NCBI GenBank assembly: GCA_000018565.1
Contig: CP000876.1
Span: 1-64,000 of the forward strand
DNA: 64,000 nucleotides
Direction: 5' to 3'
Origin: Herpetosiphon aurantiacus DSM 785
GTDB lineage: Bacteria; Chloroflexota; Chloroflexia; Chloroflexales; Herpetosiphonaceae
Shown here: in pieces, positions 54,266 through 62,916 of the stretch
Position numbering within the stretch: position 1 is the first letter of the stretch
How the letters are laid out: every line of letters starts with the position of its first letter
Notes under the pieces: model-generated
Database searches by the model: none
Told to the model about the DNA's origin: nothing
The model's input: only the letters and a program-made list of their open reading frames with translations
Made by a program: the position numbers and the translations under genes

Positions 54266-54634
54266 ATGCCTCACTTTACCGTCTACCGCGACGGCCCCTG
54301 GTGGGTCGGCGTGCTGGAGTGGCATGAGGATGGAATGCACTACGCCGCTAGGCATACCTTCGATTCTGAGCCAAGCAGTCCAACGATCCTTGCCTTTGTG
54401 CTCCATGGGGGCTGGCTCAGACTCTTTGCGCACCACCTCGTCGGTGTTCGCAACCACCAGCCCGCCGCGTTGCCAAGCAACGCCAAACGGCGCCAGCGCA
54501 CCGTATCACGCCAAGCCCAACACTGCGGGATTTCACCGCTGACCCAGACTGCCCTCGATCAGTCGCGAGCAGCCTATCGCACCACCGACCGGACTCGGGA
54601 AGACTCGTCCGCGGCCAGCGATACATCTTTGTAA
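54266..54634 (+). CDS. DUF2992 (YjdF-like) protein
   Basis: 122 residues. FTVYRDGPWWVGVLEWHEDG then YAARHTFDSEPSSPTILAFV matches the DUF2992/YjdF pattern (short beta domain with a xxHxFGxEPxxxEVxxFV-type centre), and the basic tail (SNAKRRQRTVSRQ) fits the family. Family function is unknown; in Firmicutes it is often controlled by the azaaromatic-binding yjdF riboswitch, which I do not see here. AAGGAG lies 8 nt before the ATG. The APH-like kinase gene follows after 33 nt. Confidence 0.75.
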   Translation: MPHFTVYRDGPWWVGVLEWHEDGMHYAARHTFDSEPSSPTILAFVLHGGWLRLFAHHLVGVRNHQPAALPSNAKRRQRTVSRQAQHCGISPLTQTALDQSRAAYRTTDRTREDSSAASDTSL

Positions 54635-54667
54635 CACTTAATCACTTGATTCAATGAAAGGATCCGT

Positions 54668-55738
54668 ATGAAAAACTTTCATACCCTGCAGGCACGCGGG
54701 CAGCTCAATCGCCTCCGTCAGCTCGCGCGTGCGGCACTGGCTGACTACGCCATCGTGAATCCCACATTTCTGCCGCTCCGCCATGAGACGAATACGACCT
54801 TCCGGGTTCAGACACCCGATGGAAGCACATATGTCCTCCGCATTCATCGGCCCCAAGGACATACGTTTGAGCAGATTCGCTCGGAGCTGCAATGGCTCAG
54901 CGCCCTTCGGCACGATCTGAAGGCAGCGGTTCCGGAACCGATTCCGACTCGCGATGGCGCGCTCCTTACCATCGCGTCGGCTCAGGGCGTTCCGGAGCCA
55001 CGGATCTGCGTGCTCTTTCGCTGGCTCCCAGGGCGCTTCTTCAACGACACCATCACGCCGGGGCGAATGGCGCATATAGGGCGGCTGACCGCGCTGTTCC
55101 ACACCCATACTAGCCACTGGCAGGCCCCAAGCGATTTTCGCCGTGGCCGCGCAGATGCCCTCACGGAGGAAGGGCGTCAGCGCGATTGGCGTGCGCCTGC
55201 GGCGGACCAGCCCGCCACGGACGTTCACCCTGGTGGATACGATGCGGCCCAGGCCATTGCCGTGGTGACCACACTATGTTCGTCCAGTGATGCGGCGATT
55301 GTGACAGCGGCGCTTGAGCGTATCCGCGCCGTGTTCCACGAGCTTGGCGAGAGCAGAGAGGTCTTCGGGCTCATTCATGGCGACCTTCACCAGGAGAATT
55401 ATTTCTTCCATGGAGGTTCGGCGGGGGCAATCGATTTTGACGACTGCGGATGGGGCCATTTTCTCTTCGATCTTAGTATTACCCTGCGCGAGATCCAGGA
55501 CCTCCCATCCTATCCGGCACTTCGAGCGGCCCTCTTGCGCGGGTATCGCGCCGTCCGCCCGCTCCCCAGCGACCACGAACGCCATCTTGAGGCGTTCTTC
55601 GCCCTCCGGCATATCCAGATCTTAATGTGGATCCTCGAATCACATGACCATCCGGCCTTCCGCGACGACTGGGTGGCACAAGCACACTATGAGATAGAGC
55701 AACTCCGCCAGTTCGTCATCAGGGGGCCGATCAGCTGA
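54668..55738 (+). CDS. APH/choline-kinase-fold phosphotransferase
   Basis: 356 residues. N-lobe LRHETNTTFRVQTPDGSTYV with an LRIHR lysine-equivalent strand; hinge LFRWLPGRF; catalytic loop LIHGDLHQENYFF and metal-binding IDFDDCGWG. This is the aminoglycoside phosphotransferase/SrkA-like kinase fold that phosphorylates small molecules or proteins. No resistance profile can be assigned from sequence. It is probably co-transcribed with the DUF2992 gene and ended by the hairpin at 55787. Confidence 0.88.
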   Translation: MKNFHTLQARGQLNRLRQLARAALADYAIVNPTFLPLRHETNTTFRVQTPDGSTYVLRIHRPQGHTFEQIRSELQWLSALRHDLKAAVPEPIPTRDGALLTIASAQGVPEPRICVLFRWLPGRFFNDTITPGRMAHIGRLTALFHTHTSHWQAPSDFRRGRADALTEEGRQRDWRAPAADQPATDVHPGGYDAAQAIAVVTTLCSSSDAAIVTAALERIRAVFHELGESREVFGLIHGDLHQENYFFHGGSAGAIDFDDCGWGHFLFDLSITLREIQDLPSYPALRAALLRGYRAVRPLPSDHERHLEAFFALRHIQILMWILESHDHPAFRDDWVAQAHYEIEQLRQFVIRGPIS

Positions 55739-55786
55739 GGCGATACCGCGTGAAGGCCAGTCGGTGGCCCTGGGCGGGGAGAACAC

Positions 55787-55818
55787 GATCAGGGGCGGCG
55801 AACGCGCCGCCCCTGATC
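55787..55818 (+). terminator. GC-rich hairpin after the kinase gene
   Basis: Arms gatcaggggcggcg (55787-55800) and cgccgcccctgatc (55805-55818), 14 bp perfect, loop aacg. No long T-run, but well placed as a terminator. Confidence 0.75.
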
Positions 55819-55995
55819 TGACAAGGCAGATGCGGCGAGAGCACTAGGGTTAAACCCAAGACCACTCAAATAAGGGTTATGGTAGCTGGTAACACTGCAT
55901 CCGAGGGCATCGCGACCATCCATGGGATACTGTGCTGATCAGGTACATCATCACCCAGATTGTGCTATTCATGTACATCGTGACCCTGTTCAGCC

Positions 55996-56285
55996 TCATC
56001 GTGTCCACCGTTTGTGAGGGCGGCGCGGCTGGCGTGACTGAAGGCGTAGCTGCTCCTGCGGACACTGGCGGCATAACATTTCCACCATCTGGTCAAACGG
56101 CATGACACCACCCAGCAAACCCTTGATTCGCAGGCGTTTGAGCATCGTTTCTCCACCATACACCACGAGTTCCGCTGCCTCTGCATCGATCGTTACGGCC
56201 ACTTCCTGTCCGGCATACCGTGTCCCGACGTGATACCGCTGCTCATCAATTGTGATTGCCCCTTGTGCATTAACACGGGGTGCGG
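55996..56285 (-). pseudogene. IS481-like transposase C-terminal remnant
   Basis: Reads AQGAITIDEQRYHVGTRYAG, QEVAVTIDAEAAELVVYGGE, RLRIKGLLGGVMPFDQMVEM, the same C-terminal domain as the element at 30553-33939. IS-end sequences (TGTGCTGATCAGGTACATC and TGTGCTATTCATGTACATCG) lie at about 55932-55995. Confidence 0.85.
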
Positions 56286-56330
56286 CACCGATTCGTGTTT
56301 TTTCGGGCCATTTGTCGATTCACATCTGCT

Positions 56331-56534
56331 AATATCTTAAGGCTTCATGCGGCGCTGTGTGCGTCCGGCGTGATCACACGACCCGTCGAAAACGACGCGC
56401 TGGACGATGGCGTGAATGCCGCCGCATAAGCCAATATCTTAAGGCTTCATGCGGCGCTGTGTGCGTCCGGCGTGATCACACGACCCGTCGAAAACGACGC
56501 GCTGGACGATGGCGTGAATGCCGCCGCATAAGCC
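56331..56534. repeat. Perfect tandem duplication of a 102-bp unit
   Basis: 56331-56432 and 56433-56534 are identical (start AATATCTTAAGGCTTCATGC, end CCGCCGCATAAGCC). Each unit contains CGTCGAAAACGACG (small hairpin) and complementary ends ATGCGGCG/CGCCGCAT. It lies about 240 bp downstream of the IS91 transposase stop, where the replication-terminus end of IS91 elements is expected. Confidence 0.85.
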
Positions 56535-56778
56535 GCCTTGAACGAAGCCGATAGAGGGCCGTTTGGGGTTTGCTGGGGGGCCTTTCCTGGGTCAAACAAC
56601 CCCGAATACCGTAGCATCAAGGGTGTCTAGGCTGGATCATGAAACGTGGGCTGGCATGACACGATGTCGGATGCGTTTTGCGATCTCTGACAAGAGTACA
56701 TCGTCGGCAAAACCAGCATTGCTGCTGATCGCGGCCAACACGCTGCTACCAGCATGTCAATCAGTCATGCTGTGCCGA

Positions 56779-57903
56779 TCACGCTAGGCCAGGAGCGTTC
56801 ACGCTCTGTGGTGGCGCACGTGCCGAGCGGGGCGCGAGATGCCGACCCTGCATCTGAATGCCACAGACCGGACATGGCGTGATCTGCGCTCCACGCGCCA
56901 GCGCAGCTGGCTGGGGGATGCCTGGGTCAAACTGACCGTGTCTGCGGAGTAACCACAGTTGGGCTTGGATGCGCCGCAGGTCGGCACGCACCGCTGGTCG
57001 GAAAAACCCGTAATAGCGCACTTTGACGAACCCTTTGGGCAGGATATGGGCCATAAAGCGGTCAAGGAAGGTGTTCACCGGGAGCGTGCTCGTCCGGTTC
57101 TCGCCACTGTCGCTGTGACGATAGCGAAAGGTGACCTGGTCATCATCGGCGCTGAGCAGGCGGTTATTACTGAGCGCCACGCGGAAGATATACGGTGCCA
57201 AATACTTCAAGGCCGTTTCGCCGGTGCCGACGGGGCGACAGTCAATCACCCAGTCGTGCTCCCACACTGCTGCTGGGATGACGGTACCATGGGGTATTTG
57301 GCGCAGAGCAGCCCGCAGTTTGGCGCGGAAGAGGACTGCCAATGGTCGCATCGGCAGGAGGAAATTCTCCGCTGGCGGGAACACGAGTTGTCCCGTGGCG
57401 GTGCGACCAACTCCAGGAATCAGATAGTGGATGTGCGGATGGTAGCGGAGATCACGGGTCCAGGTCTGCAAGACCCCCAGCATGCCTAACTGTCCACCAA
57501 GATGGCGCGGATCAGCGGCGACCTGCTGGAGCGCCGCTGCTGAGGCCCGAAACATGGCGGCATAGACTTGGGCTTGATTCGCGCGGGCGACCGGACGCAG
57601 CTCGGCAGGGATCGTAAACGTGACAAGGAAATACGGCACCGCCAGTAATAATGCCTGCTGATCCGTCAGCCACGCCGCGCCAGCATCCTGTTGACAGGTG
57701 GGGCAATGGCGATTGCGGCACGAATGGTAGCTATAGCGGAGGGTCTGACAGGCAGGACACGTGAAGACTTGGCCGCCGAGCGCCTCAGTGCGACAGGCTT
57801 CGATCGCGTGCATAACGCGGCGCTGGTGATCGGAGAGCCGTGTCCCACACTGGGCGCGATACGCCGCACCAGAGCGTTGGACGATGGCGTTGAGCGTGAT
57901 CAT
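56779..57903 (-). CDS. IS91-family transposase (HUH single-strand type)
   Basis: 374 residues. N-terminal zinc cluster FTCPACQ...SCRNRHCPTCQQDAGAA, HUH motif YHPHIHYLIPG and catalytic tyrosine region ALKYLAPYIFRVALSNNRLL, then the FMAHILPKGFVKVRYYGFF block. IS91 proteins move by rolling-circle replication, start at oriIS and stop at terIS, and can mobilise neighbours. Its start overlaps the stop of the recombinase gene by 4 nt (ATGA), so the two form one operon. Confidence 0.92.
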   Translation of the reverse strand: MITLNAIVQRSGAAYRAQCGTRLSDHQRRVMHAIEACRTEALGGQVFTCPACQTLRYSYHSCRNRHCPTCQQDAGAAWLTDQQALLLAVPYFLVTFTIPAELRPVARANQAQVYAAMFRASAAALQQVAADPRHLGGQLGMLGVLQTWTRDLRYHPHIHYLIPGVGRTATGQLVFPPAENFLLPMRPLAVLFRAKLRAALRQIPHGTVIPAAVWEHDWVIDCRPVGTGETALKYLAPYIFRVALSNNRLLSADDDQVTFRYRHSDSGENRTSTLPVNTFLDRFMAHILPKGFVKVRYYGFFRPAVRADLRRIQAQLWLLRRHGQFDPGIPQPAALARGAQITPCPVCGIQMQGRHLAPRSARAPPQSVNAPGLA

Positions 57904-58382
57904 AGAACGGCATCAAGCAATCGTTGGCTCGTGGTGGCCGCCGCAGCCTCGGCCTGCGGGGTCAGATGGGTATACAAGGCGGTGGTGCGCGGCGAGCGAT
58001 GGCCAAGCCAGTCTTGAATAATGCGCAGGTTGATACCCGCTTCGAGCAAATGGGTCGCCCAAGAATGGCGGAGGGTATGGACGGTTGCGGGTTTCTGGAT
58101 GCCGCTCTCTTGGAGCGCCACCTGAAAGGCGCGGGCAACGCTGCGCTGTGCCATCGGCTGATCGAGACTGTCCCGATAGCGGGCAGGAAAGAGCCAGATA
58201 GGGTGACGATGGGTGCGCCAATGAGTCCGTAAGCGCACGAGTGCAGGCAGGGGAAGCGGCACCCTGCGATCCTTGTTGCCTTTGCCAGCGTGGATATGGA
58301 GCACCATGCGGGCGCTGTCAATGTGTGAGACCTGCAAGGAGACACCTTCCTGAATGCGCAAACCACAGGCATAGATGACCAC
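57900..58382 (-). pseudogene. Tyrosine recombinase of the IS91 unit, N-terminally truncated
   Basis: 160 residues of catalytic domain: first Arg in IYACGLRIQEGVSL, Lys in GKGNKDRRVPLP, HTLRHSWATHLLEAG (H-x2-R), LGHRSPRTTALYTHL (His and catalytic Tyr). The N-terminal core-binding domain is missing because the 369-bp element at 58390 abuts the break. Recombinase-plus-IS91 pairs are known. The truncated protein is probably inactive. Confidence 0.85.
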
Positions 58383-58389
58383 GAGACAC

Positions 58390-58758
58390 TGTGCTGATCA
58401 GGTACATCATCGGTCGGATCACTGTGCTGTTTCTCCACATCGTCGGGCGGGTTCCCCACATGGTCAGCGGCTCGATGTCCATCAGTCCATCCGCGGGTGG
58501 ATGTGCTTGTTTTGCATTCAACCACGCCACTCAGCGTCTCCACCCGTTGCTTAAACGACATCGTCCCGCTCAGGAATGGTGTGATTTGCCTTGATTGACG
58601 GTGTGTTCTTTGCTATCTCCATGACACTCCCGCAGTAGGACACGCTCGGCGACCGTTGGGTCATGGGGCCGATGGGGGTGCCGACGATGACGGGAACCCG
58701 CCCGACGATGTGGAGAAACAGCACAGTGATCCGACCGATGATGTACCTGATCAGCACA
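58390..58758. mobile_element. 369-bp element with ~68-bp terminal inverted repeats
   Basis: Left arm 58390-58457 (begins TGTGCTGATCAGGTACATCA) and right arm 58691-58758 are complementary over nearly the whole length. Each contains two TGTGCTG boxes. The ~230-bp centre holds minus-strand debris of an IS481-like C-terminus (AERVLLRECHGD, KEHTVNQGKSHHS). It looks like a non-autonomous deletion derivative of an IS481-type element. Confidence 0.8.
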
Positions 58759-58792
58759 CAGTGGCCCGTTTATCTTGAATCCTTACTATACT

Positions 58793-58903
58793 CCATGGAG
58801 CAATGGCCCAGTCGAAGAGCAGATTCATCGATTGAAATTGCTCACGATGTATGGCCGAGCAACGCTCGGCCTCTTGAAGCTGCGCGTCGTTCATCGACAC
58901 TGA
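58793..58903 (+). pseudogene. ISL3-family transposase C-terminal fragment
   Basis: Reads WSNGPVEEQIHRLKLLTMYG, RATLGLLKLRVVHRH and a stop, the ISL3 C-terminal signature seen in the element at 46270. Immediately followed by the 37-bp repeat at 58910. Confidence 0.85.
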
Positions 58904-58909
58904 TTTACA

Positions 58910-58946
58910 CGACTTGCGGAAGCGCCAAATATATTGACATGTTCCG
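58910..58946. repeat. 37-bp inverted repeat bracketing the cyclase gene
   Basis: CGACTTGCGGAAGCGCCAAA and 17 further bases at 58910-58946; the inverted partner is at 59680-59716, 34 of 37 positions matching by eye. The GGCGCTTCCGCAAG part resembles ISL3-family ends. The right copy overlaps a TTGACA promoter for the cyclase gene. Confidence 0.75.
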
Positions 58947-58969
58947 GGTCGCTCATTGTCCTAATCCTT

Positions 58970-59629
58970 TTAATCGATCCGAGCATAGGCGCGAACTGGA
59001 AAGGTGCCAAAGTGTTTAACTTTAACCGGAACTGCCGAAAAATGAAAGCCGCTGGTTGGCAATTGATCAAGCTGGCAAAGATGTTCAACAATTGGGATAT
59101 TGTTGCCAAGTAAGATAGTGTGCACAGGGCGTGTATTCGTATCAGTGTTATCAATATTATAAGAATCGATGCCAACCAGGGTAGCGTGCGCTTGAACTAA
59201 ATATTCGGCTGCTGCCGCCGTGAGGTAGGGATGACCCTCGAAATACTGGTCGGTGCGCCAGTGTTGCGACCAGTTGGTATTAACTAAAACGGCCTTGCCT
59301 TTGAGATCCACGCCAGCAAAAACCTCAGCCTCGATTGCCCGTCCGTTGGCGAGATCATGACGAATGAGCACCGCCTCAAGTTCGGCAATTTGAGTTAACG
59401 TTAATTCCGATAAATCCTTGCCATCGGCAAACCGATGAAACGGGCTGTCAAGGTAGGTTCCGGTATTCGCAACCAGCTCAATTTTGCCAATATGAAATTC
59501 AGTTCCCTCAGCGTAGTTGTTGCGTGATGCCTCGCGACTGAGAAAATCGCAAATAATGGGGGCTGGAATACCCTTATAGGTAATCATGCCAGCTTCGACA
59601 ATATGGCTAAGATCGATAAATTGGGCCAT
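58970..59629 (-). CDS. Cyclase-family (kynurenine-formamidase-like) protein
   Basis: 219 residues from ATG 59629 (AGGAT upstream). It starts FIDLSHIVEAGMITYKGIPA, as in the cyclase/formamidase family, and contains DLKGKAVLVNTNWSQHW and VGIDSYNIDNTD. The usual metal motif H-x-G-T-H-x-D-x-P-x-H reads N-T-G-T-Y-L-D-S-P-F-H here, so two of the His ligands are Asn and Tyr; activity may be changed or lost. TTGACA at about 59693-59688 (minus) serves as the -35. It is flanked by 37-bp inverted repeats. Confidence 0.8.
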   Translation of the reverse strand: MAQFIDLSHIVEAGMITYKGIPAPIICDFLSREASRNNYAEGTEFHIGKIELVANTGTYLDSPFHRFADGKDLSELTLTQIAELEAVLIRHDLANGRAIEAEVFAGVDLKGKAVLVNTNWSQHWRTDQYFEGHPYLTAAAAEYLVQAHATLVGIDSYNIDNTDTNTRPVHTILLGNNIPIVEHLCQLDQLPTSGFHFSAVPVKVKHFGTFPVRAYARID

Positions 59630-59786
59630 GGAATTATCCTCACAAATCTTGAATGCGTATAGGATAGCATGGGCGAACGCGGAACGTGTCAATCCATTTG
59701 GCGCTTCCGCAAGTCGCGTGAAAACGGGCGGCAAGGAACCGGACGTGGTATGCTGAACGATGCGATGATCGTGGCATCTGATGTGG

Positions 59787-59893
59787 TCATGATTGAATGG
59801 ACAATCGTTCGTATCTGCTCCACGCCGCTTGAATCGTTGCGGGCGTCTGGTAGCCCAGCCCCGAATGCAGTCGTTGACGATTGGAAAACGGAT
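59787..59893 (-). pseudogene. IS3-family orfB tail
   Basis: Minus-strand LPDARNDSSGVEQIRTIV in one frame; the frame matching IS3 tails reads RQRLHSGLGYQTPATIQAAW ending at TGA 59787. The same tail occurs decayed at 40445-40503 and 52375-52437. The MITE at 59895 inserted into it. Confidence 0.7.
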
Positions 59894-59894
59894 A

Positions 59895-60200
59895 GGGTGT
59901 CCATTCGGCGAAAAACGGCCCTAGGATTAATAAAGGGAAACAATGGAGTATTATCGCTCACCGTACTGCTCGATATGCCGCCGCCGTGGGCATTGCAATC
60001 CCAATCAACGGCCATAACTGATACCGCCCTCCCTTTATCGGTTGTATTCTGGGTCAAAAATGGCGCAACAATCACCGATGGGCAGTCGTTCCCACGCCTT
60101 CTACCGCCGATAACGAGGATTATCCGCTGTTGACGTGTATTTCTCTGCTGAAAATTAACAAATTTTAAGGCTGAGGCCGTTTTTCGCCGAATGGACACCC
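59895..60200. repeat. 306-bp MITE, copy 2
   Basis: Inverted copy of 27224-27529 with the same ends and length, flanked by TA (59893-59894 and 60201-60202). It lies in the IS3 orfB tail. Sequence identity by eye is complete or nearly so, implying recent movement. Confidence 0.9.
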
Positions 60201-60268
60201 TACCCGCTCATGGCCCATGGGAGGCATAGTCCGCCGACATGTACCCTGTCATCTAGATCAGGCTAGGT

Positions 60269-60300
60269 AGCGTGGATCACCTGAACAGGCGATCCACGCT
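60269..60300 (-). terminator. Hairpin downstream of the vitellogenin-like gene
   Basis: Arms agcgtggatc (60269-60278) and gatccacgct (60291-60300), 10 bp, 12-nt loop, just past the stop of the minus-strand gene ending at 60328. Confidence 0.6.
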
Positions 60301-60327
60301 GACCGTTAGTGCTGCTTCAACGCTACA

Positions 60328-62916
60328 TCAATTGTTGAAGTTGATAATAGTCCAGTCGTAAGCCGGGCCGTGATAATTCCACAGATCCGTATAGTGCTTG
60401 GTTCCCCAAGGGAAAGTTGGCCATACGCAAACGCCAAAGAGCTTCTTCTTGCACTTGAACGTCCGCCACTGATAGAAGATAAAAATATGAGCGTTGATCG
60501 GCTCAAAATGACCGGTTACGTTGATCGAGAGACCCAGCCCTGGATTGGGTGCCAGCGCTGCCAAGACCATCGCGTTCATCGAGAGGCTGGTGTCGAATAG
60601 CTCCGCACCCACGCCAATGCCCGCGCGGAAGACAGCTAGGTCGACCGAGGCAGAACCCTCCACGTATGTTTTCACTTGGGGCGTTATGTTGCCCCACGCC
60701 TGGGCATGCAATGGGTTGCTGCAGTTCGTGACCCCGATCGTCCAAGGGACAGTCACCGATGCCGACGCGAGTGCCTCCAGCGTGATCGGAATACCGTAGA
60801 CAAAAATGGTTTGCTCTAAGTGGAAGAAGGTCAGCGACTCGTTGAACATATTGCCACTGGTTGAGGACTGGCAGGGCAGGGTCTTGTTGAAGTCATAGAC
60901 CTTGAAGCCCAGCAGATAGAATTGCGCACGATAATAGCGCGTCGTGGCTGTTGCCGAGGTCATATAACTCCATGCTTTTGCCCGTGCTACCGAGACGGTT
61001 TGCGACCAGAAGCGGGCTTTCATGTGCGATTCCGTGGACATCCAGCCCGGATTGAAGGGATCATTGGGCCAGAAGTGAAGATTCGCCAGCAATTCGCCTT
61101 TAACATCGCCACCGCCGATGAAGTTCTGCCACTCCTTGTGATATTCCCCTGGCTGGGCGTTAACAGCCGAATCGTCCAGTGGCAAGATTACTCCTGAGGC
61201 AGCGGCAATCGCCGTTGCCTCAGCTCGCAGGGCGTGGTCTGGACTGACCAACACCTGATTAATCGTCGAGGCGATTTGCTCGTAGGGATAGCCGCGCAAG
61301 GCATCCAGCGCCGATTTGCGAACCTCGAACGCGGAGTTGTTCAGGTAGGGCGTGATCACACTCAGCTCAACCAGTGGTCCTGCGTTACCCAAGGCATCAA
61401 GGGCCAAGATGATCGTCTCCGGGGTCTGGGCAGTAGCTAGGCGGCCTTTGAGCACGGTCACAATCTGTGCGGCATCCTGGGGGCGGCTTGGCTCCACATT
61501 GGTAGCAAGCGCACCTAGGATCAGCGTCGCCTGTTCGGACAGCGGGCCGCTTTCGCTTAAACGTTGCACACCCTGAATCAGCTCGCTGGTGGGTACACTG
61601 ATCCCTACGACGGCCATCAGTGCGCGATTCCGCACCGCCACGTCAAGCGCGGAGTTTGCCATAAAACGGTAAAGCAGAATCGACTGTGCCTGCGGATGGG
61701 ACACGCCGCTCAAGGCCACGATGATCCCGGAATAGAGCACGGGTGCCACTGTGCCGTTGAGTAAGGCCATATCCAGCTCGGACAGGCGATTGACGTTAGC
61801 CTGCAAGGTCTCGCGCAGGGTACTCGTTGCGGCAAGGTCGTCGGGCTGAGCGGAGAGTACAGCCAGCGCCTCGTCTAGGGTTGCGACCTCATCGGTGGGC
61901 GGCGTCAGATCTGCAACGACACCGGCCATCGAGCTGCTGGCGAGTGTGACCCGGCGGAAGGTTTGGATCGCCGTAATCACGTCGTTGGTCGTGGCGGTCG
62001 CCGGAAAGGTCGGGAAAGCGCGTCCAGCGCGTGGGCTAATCGATTGCAGGGTGAGTATACCTTTTAGGGACGCTGCGGAGGTCATGGCGACACCCTCACC
62101 GCTGTAGCCATCAGTGGTACCAGCAACACTGCTTGTTACGGCGACAGAGCGAAGCACGCGCTCGTTACGATCAAACACAGCGGTGCTCTTGTCGCTAATC
62201 GCTAGATTCTCAGCGCGTGACGTAGCGGGTACTCCGAGGGCACTCGATGGTGCCGAACTGCCGTGCGCGGCGATTGAGGAATCAGCGAATACCTGATAGT
62301 TCTGCTGAGTGCGATCTTTGGTAATGGTGACCGTTGTCGCCTGATCGGTGGTACGGTATTGCGCCTCGTAGACACCCGAGGAGTCGTCTTCGGCAAGGCT
62401 CTCGGCGGGACCAGACAATTGCATTTGGAAGAGCGAGACTATGCCGCGCTTGAAATTGGCCGATTCACGGGATTCCTCGGTGTTGAGCAAGACCATAGTT
62501 ACGCGGCCAGAGGGATTCTGGGCGAAGTAAAAGGGCAACTCCGGATGGATGGTGGTGCTAGGAACCTCGGTGGCCTCAATCAAGACACCTTCGGTGTTGG
62601 TCGTAAAGGCGCGGATATCGCTGGCTAATGCCTCAAGTACCATTGACCCATCGTCCTTGGGACCCAATGGAATAATGGTGACGCTGCCGACGATGCGCGA
62701 TAAACGAGTTTGGGTCGTCTTTCCGGTTTGGTTCTGGCTAGTCCCACTGGTCGTGACATCCATGCTCCAAGTATAGTCGTATTGGCTGCCCACACGATAG
62801 CCGTATGACCGCAGTGCGGTTACGGACGCACGTGTGGAACTGGGAAACAAGACGAGCGAAAGCATAACAACATTGATCAGGGCCAATGATATCAGTCTGT
62901 TAACGATCCGTTGCAT
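60328..62916 (-). CDS. Secreted vitellogenin-N/HEAT-like protein
   Basis: 862 residues from ATG 62916 (AAGGAG 8 nt upstream). Signal peptide ISLALINVVMLSLVLFPSST. A beta-rich N-terminal part (YGYRVGSQYDYTWSMDV) is followed at ~350-620 by HEAT-like helices, with ILALDALGNAGPLVELSVIT and KSALDALRGYPYEQIASTIN. This order resembles the lipovitellin/MTP N-terminal lipid-transfer module, which ends in an LKALGNAG-type helix pair. The C-terminal ~260 residues are W/F-rich beta sequence (CKKKLFGVCVWPTFPWG). A role in extracellular lipid handling is possible but inferred from similarity by eye. Confidence 0.65.
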   Translation of the reverse strand: MQRIVNRLISLALINVVMLSLVLFPSSTRASVTALRSYGYRVGSQYDYTWSMDVTTSGTSQNQTGKTTQTRLSRIVGSVTIIPLGPKDDGSMVLEALASDIRAFTTNTEGVLIEATEVPSTTIHPELPFYFAQNPSGRVTMVLLNTEESRESANFKRGIVSLFQMQLSGPAESLAEDDSSGVYEAQYRTTDQATTVTITKDRTQQNYQVFADSSIAAHGSSAPSSALGVPATSRAENLAISDKSTAVFDRNERVLRSVAVTSSVAGTTDGYSGEGVAMTSAASLKGILTLQSISPRAGRAFPTFPATATTNDVITAIQTFRRVTLASSSMAGVVADLTPPTDEVATLDEALAVLSAQPDDLAATSTLRETLQANVNRLSELDMALLNGTVAPVLYSGIIVALSGVSHPQAQSILLYRFMANSALDVAVRNRALMAVVGISVPTSELIQGVQRLSESGPLSEQATLILGALATNVEPSRPQDAAQIVTVLKGRLATAQTPETIILALDALGNAGPLVELSVITPYLNNSAFEVRKSALDALRGYPYEQIASTINQVLVSPDHALRAEATAIAAASGVILPLDDSAVNAQPGEYHKEWQNFIGGGDVKGELLANLHFWPNDPFNPGWMSTESHMKARFWSQTVSVARAKAWSYMTSATATTRYYRAQFYLLGFKVYDFNKTLPCQSSTSGNMFNESLTFFHLEQTIFVYGIPITLEALASASVTVPWTIGVTNCSNPLHAQAWGNITPQVKTYVEGSASVDLAVFRAGIGVGAELFDTSLSMNAMVLAALAPNPGLGLSINVTGHFEPINAHIFIFYQWRTFKCKKKLFGVCVWPTFPWGTKHYTDLWNYHGPAYDWTIINFNN

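Noticed and set aside
56331-56534. Tandem 102-bp repeat considered as coding or CRISPR
   Set aside because: Two adjacent identical units without spacers; the frame through it is arginine-rich noise.
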